From Candidatus Atribacter alterifermentans (GTDB lineage Bacteria; Atribacterota; Atribacteria; Atribacterales; Atribacteraceae), in NCBI GenBank assembly GCA_012517635.1, contig JAAYUP010000180.1:1-7297 (forward strand): a DNA stretch of 7,297 nucleotides, read 5' to 3'. The notes beneath the pieces were generated by a model. It was not told the origin of the DNA and searched no databases. It was given only the letters and a program-made list of their open reading frames with translations. Positions 5,045 to 7,297 of the stretch are shown one piece after another. A program made the translations under genes and the position numbers. Every line of letters begins with the position of its first letter. Position 1 is the stretch's first letter.

Positions 5045-5950
5045 TCACTTTGGTGAGCCTATTTTTCTAAAATCAAACCACGTATCGAGGACTCCTAACC
5101 AGCTTAAAATTGTACTCAATATTGGCTGGAACACCACAAATAAAAGTATTACTATTTTTACTCCACGAGATTGAATATAACGATTCAGAAAGAAATATAC
5201 AATAGCAACTCCCTGGACAATAAAAAGAGATTGTGTAACTATCTGTAAATTAAGACCTATTCTTCCATAAAGGGTTTCTCCACCAAATAAAACAAAAACC
5301 CAGCTCAGAATAAACATCCAGAAAACTGAAACTGGAAATTTCCAACTTTGAAATGCTGGATATTGAGGAAAGGGAATTCCGATTTTCCTCCCCACCCAAG
5401 ATCCTAAAAAGAAATTAATGGTGGTATCAAGTATGGAAGCAACCACTAAGATTGCCGGAAGAGCAAAATGAATTAAAGTTATTATTTGTTGGAAGTTCTC
5501 TTCTCCATACCCTCCAAACATTTGAGAAGTTCTTTGAAAAGCTTCCTCCATGATTTGAAGGTTTTCGCTGATCGGATTCATTCCGGTGAAGAGAAAAGTT
5601 AAACCAATTAATGCAATCTTTGATAATAGCGACACCAAGCTTCCAAAACCGATCACTTCGAAAAAAGAATATTTTCTTTTGATCGCATATCCCAAAAAAA
5701 TCCCAATCAGAGTATAACTTATACAGATAAGAGCCGGGATTAATCCAGTAAAAGCCACTAATAAAGTAGCTGCCCCAGCAGCCAAAATACTCGTTCTTAA
5801 ATCCCATCGAATTACTAAAAACAGGACTGGCAATGGGCAAAAAAAACTTAAAAAGAAACCAAATAACGGTATGTAAACACTCGATAGATATAAAACGACT
5901 GTCAAAGCAGCCAAAAAAGCCCCCTCAACAGTCGGTTTGAGCTTCCTCAT
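5045..5950 (-). CDS. DUF2232/YybS-like integral membrane protein
   Basis: A 301-residue, strongly hydrophobic protein with roughly eight or nine membrane segments (about 9-29, 30-47, 54-70, 72-90, 99-122, 157-183, 206-223, 236-256 and 263-287). It matches the DUF2232 family (Bacillus YybS) by its start TVEGAFLAALTVVLYL, like the family's T-E-G-A-x-x-A-A-L motif, and by the closing LGVLDTWFDFRK. Position supports this: YybS sits directly after rpsR and before rplI-dnaB in many bacteria. The function is unknown; a transporter-like or envelope role has been suggested by fold resemblance but nothing here decides it. A loop near residues 125-155 is polar and probably exposed. The ATG at 5950 has no clear ribosome binding site and is preceded by an A-rich run and a small TTCGA/TCGAA inverted repeat next to the rpsR stop; coupling from rpsR, 21 nt away, may drive it. 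Confidence 0.82.
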   Translation of the reverse strand: MRKLKPTVEGAFLAALTVVLYLSSVYIPLFGFFLSFFCPLPVLFLVIRWDLRTSILAAGAATLLVAFTGLIPALICISYTLIGIFLGYAIKRKYSFFEVIGFGSLVSLLSKIALIGLTFLFTGMNPISENLQIMEEAFQRTSQMFGGYGEENFQQIITLIHFALPAILVVASILDTTINFFLGSWVGRKIGIPFPQYPAFQSWKFPVSVFWMFILSWVFVLFGGETLYGRIGLNLQIVTQSLFIVQGVAIVYFFLNRYIQSRGVKIVILLFVVFQPILSTILSWLGVLDTWFDFRKIGSPK

Positions 5951-5971
5951 TTTTTTTCGAATGTATCGAAT

Positions 5972-6217
5972 TTAATCTAATGAATAGGGAAGTAAACCTA
6001 TTTCCCGCGCTCTTTTAATCGCAATTGAAAGTTCCCGCTGATGTTTAGCGCAAACACTGGTAACTCTTTTTGGTACAATTTTCCCTCTTTCACTGATAAA
6101 ACGTCCTAAACGATTGATATCTTTGTAATCGATTGGCCCTTTTTCGACGCAGAAAATACAGTTTTTCTTCCGTGAACGTCTAAAAAATTTTTTTCCTGAA
6201 TCTCGCTCGGTTTTCAT
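5972..6217 (-). CDS. rpsR: 30S ribosomal protein S18
   Basis: S18 is a small basic protein of the 30S platform that pairs with S6 on 16S rRNA helices 22-23. The product has 81 residues, a normal length. The conserved core is visible: CIFCVEKGPIDYKDINRLGRFIS, then GKIVPKRVTSVCAKHQRELSIAIKRAREIGLLPY. Cys20, Cys23, Cys56 and His59 form a C-x2-C...C-x2-H set, which indicates the zinc-binding (C+) version of S18 rather than a zinc-independent paralogue. The ATG at 6217 is preceded by GAGAGG about 9 nt upstream. It lies 35 nt after ssb and 21 nt before the next gene, within one apparent transcript from rpsF. Confidence 0.97.
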   Translation of the reverse strand: MKTERDSGKKFFRRSRKKNCIFCVEKGPIDYKDINRLGRFISERGKIVPKRVTSVCAKHQRELSIAIKRAREIGLLPYSLD

Positions 6218-6252
6218 TAGTATCTAACCTCTCTTGACATTGAAATTCTTTT

Positions 6253-6585
6253 TTACTGTTGAAGTCGAAAAATGTCTTTAAGAAGGACTTCAACGGTCGT
6301 TTTTTTCTGAGCACCCGTTTCACCAAAGGTACGAATTTGTAATGATCCCTCACAATAAACCCAATTCCCTTTTTCGATTGATTGACTACAATAAAGGGCT
6401 TGATCTTTCCAAGCAATAATTGGAAATACATCGTACTCTTCATCTGCTCCAGTTGAATTTGGTTTTTCTCTCATGACCTCAATCGAAAAGGAACACAACG
6501 GAATACCACTTGGTACATAACGAAGTTGTGGTCTTTCAGTTACTTGGCCTATTAAGATGATCCTATTCAGATGGAGTTTGAACAT
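6253..6585 (-). CDS. ssb: Single-stranded DNA-binding protein, OB fold only
   Basis: SSB coats single-stranded DNA during replication and repair. The 110-residue product is an OB fold: LNRIILIGQVTERPQLRYVPSG at residues 6-27, the CSFSIEVMRE strand near 31-40, DEEYDVFPIIAWKDQA near 48-63, and a last strand TVEVLLKDIFRLQQ at the very end. Bacterial SSBs are normally 140-180 residues with a disordered linker and an acidic DDDIPF-like tip that recruits repair proteins; this one stops where the fold stops. The frame after the stop encodes no hidden tail before rpsR, 35 nt away. The ATG at 6585 overlaps rpsF by 23 nt and lacks a clear Shine-Dalgarno, so coupling to rpsF translation is likely. A CTG at 6570, giving M-N-R-I-I-L, is a weaker alternative start. 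Confidence 0.9.
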   Translation of the reverse strand: MFKLHLNRIILIGQVTERPQLRYVPSGIPLCSFSIEVMREKPNSTGADEEYDVFPIIAWKDQALYCSQSIEKGNWVYCEGSLQIRTFGETGAQKKTTVEVLLKDIFRLQQ

Positions 6586-6973
6586 CGTCGGTTTCAGAAT
6601 GAGATAATTCTAATTCCTCTAACTGTGGCTCTGGATTGGTTTCAGTAATGAGGTCTTCCACCGTTTTTTTTTCTTTTACGGTCGTCTTCTTTACATCTTT
6701 TACTAAAATATGGCGCAGAACCGAATCGATAAATTGAACTGTTCGAGCCAGTTCCTTAACTGATTGGGGAGAAAGGAGGAAATTAAAAAAAACATAAATC
6801 CCTTCAGTTTGTTTTTTGATGGGATGAGCGAGACGTCTCTTTCCCCATAAATGAGTCCCAGTGCATTCTCCTCCGAGCTCTGCTATCCGAGACTTTACAC
6901 CTTCTACTAACTGATTTACTTCTTCTTCGGTCAAAGTTGAACGAAGAACCATTCCTAACTCATATTGATTCAT
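6563..6973 (-). CDS. rpsF: 30S ribosomal protein S6
   Basis: S6 binds 16S rRNA of the 30S platform together with S18, encoded two genes downstream. The 136-residue product begins MNQYELGMVLRS, the usual first beta strand, and continues through WGKRRLAHPIKKQTEGIYVFF and IDSVLRHILVK, the standard S6 core ending near residue 95. The remaining 40 or so residues form a charged tail rich in Glu and Asp, longer than the minimal S6. The start at 6973 is chosen because GGGAGG lies 7 nt upstream and the protein then matches the family. An in-frame ATG at 7039 would add 22 residues (beginning MKKFFPV) that match no S6 and has no ribosome binding site. The last 23 nt overlap the ssb start, so ssb is probably translationally coupled. 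Confidence 0.96.
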   Translation of the reverse strand: MNQYELGMVLRSTLTEEEVNQLVEGVKSRIAELGGECTGTHLWGKRRLAHPIKKQTEGIYVFFNFLLSPQSVKELARTVQFIDSVLRHILVKDVKKTTVKEKKTVEDLITETNPEPQLEELELSHSETDDVQTPSE

Positions 6974-6998
6974 TTTACGTCCTCCCTTCGGTCGTTTG

Positions 6999-7021
6999 GT
7001 TTCATCTTTTAAAGATGAAAC
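6999..7021 (-). promoter_or_regulatory. Inverted repeat in the rpsF leader
   Basis: Arms GTTTCATCTTT (6999-7009) and AAAGATGAAAC (7011-7021) are perfect complements around one central base. As RNA this would fold as an 8-bp stem (GTTTCATC/GATGAAAC) with a 7-nt loop, ending 12 nt before the Shine-Dalgarno of rpsF. The segment between hairpin and Shine-Dalgarno contains ACGACCGAAGG. It may be an mRNA site for S6:S18 autoregulation, known in other bacteria to involve a CCG-containing hairpin, or a DNA operator; the sequence alone does not decide. Confidence 0.5.
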
Positions 7022-7094
7022 AGGGAAAAATTTCTTCATTTTTTAATTAATTCATACATTCCATTTCATGAATCTTAGCTTCTTATCATCTCAC

Positions 7095-7297
7095 TTACGT
7101 TCCTTCCTCCCAAGAAGCTAAATATTTCTTTTGACGAGGAGTAAGTTCCTCAATTTTTATCGATAAAGAAGATAGCTTTAAAAGAGCGACGTTCATATCG
7201 ATATCATCGGGGACTTTATACACTTGATTTTCAAGTGTAGAGGCTCGCTCTTTTAAATATTTGACTGACAAAGCTTGGTTAGCGAAACTCATATCCA
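7095..7297 (-). CDS. ahcY: S-adenosylhomocysteine hydrolase, C-terminal end (partial)
   Basis: This is the last 66 or so codons of adenosylhomocysteinase, a cytoplasmic NAD-dependent enzyme that splits S-adenosylhomocysteine into adenosine and homocysteine and so relieves product inhibition of methyltransferases. The gene enters from the right edge and its start is outside the window. The visible reading frame begins with a codon ending in TG, then D-M-S-F-A-N-Q-A-L-S, a conserved C-terminal stretch of the family. It is followed by YKVPDDID and ends ELTPRQKKYLASWEEGT before a TAA stop. The end resembles archaeal and Thermotoga-type enzymes; the eukaryote/E. coli-type tail ending in KPDHYRY is missing. 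No terminator is visible in the 121 bases before the S6 gene, so read-through into rpsF is possible. Identification is from family recognition of the C-terminus only. Confidence 0.9.
   Translation of the reverse strand, partial: DMSFANQALSVKYLKERASTLENQVYKVPDDIDMNVALLKLSSLSIKIEELTPRQKKYLASWEEGT

Noticed and set aside
5427..5840. 137-codon open frame inside the YybS-like gene, same strand
   Set aside because: A frame shadow: rich in Trp, Cys, Asn and Ser with no family resemblance, and fully covered by a gene with clear membrane segments and conserved ends.
6180..6443. Open frame of 87 codons overlapping ssb and rpsR on the same strand
   Set aside because: It lies inside two well-recognised genes in another frame, has no ribosome binding site, and its product is a random-looking Lys/Phe-rich chain.
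6974..7039. 22-codon N-terminal extension of S6 starting at an upstream ATG
   Set aside because: There is no ribosome binding site upstream, the residues match no S6, and a strong GGGAGG precedes the internal ATG. The inverted repeat there is better read as leader structure.
7040..7094. Promoter for rpsF after ahcY
   Set aside because: The region is AT-rich with several partial matches, but no -35/-10 pair with acceptable spacing stands out, so no call is made.

Overview
The window is a compact stretch of a moderately AT-rich bacterial chromosome in which every gene lies on the minus strand, so transcription runs from high to low coordinates. In that order it reads: the 3' end of ahcY (S-adenosylhomocysteine hydrolase), rpsF (S6), ssb, rpsR (S18), a DUF2232/YybS-like membrane protein, a repeat-filled gap, rplI (L9), dnaB (replicative helicase), then a three-gene polar amino acid ABC transporter (binding protein, permease, ATPase), and a second repeat-filled gap at the left edge.

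rpsF-ssb-rpsR-yybS-rplI-dnaB is a classic ribosome/replication cluster in Bacillota and many other phyla. Here the genes are tightly packed: rpsF overlaps ssb by 23 nt, and the rplI stop overlaps the probable dnaB start as CTGA. The gdpP phosphodiesterase gene that sits between yybS and rplI in Bacillus is absent, and its place holds about 390 bp of hairpin repeats. The transporter genes follow dnaB. The binding-protein gene has its own strong sigma-A-like promoter overlapped by two palindromes. A perfect 15-bp hairpin terminator follows it, which should make binding protein in excess of permease and ATPase. The permease and ATPase overlap by 8 nt.

The organism cannot be named from this window. 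The binding protein has a cleavable signal peptide without a lipobox cysteine, which suggests a soluble periplasmic protein and so a two-membrane cell. The AhcY C-terminus is the short form seen in archaea and deep-branching anaerobes. Both gaps carry palindromic repeats of the GTCATTGC...GCAATCTCAT kind. Together these fit a deep-branching diderm anaerobe (Atribacterota, Thermotogota or Synergistota-like), as a low-confidence inference.

I found no mobile element, CRISPR array, tRNA/rRNA or new multi-gene system. The most notable signals are the six-copy repeat family with compensatory stem changes, the probable CTG start of dnaB, an SSB that ends at its OB fold, and the palindromic operator-like promoter of the transporter.
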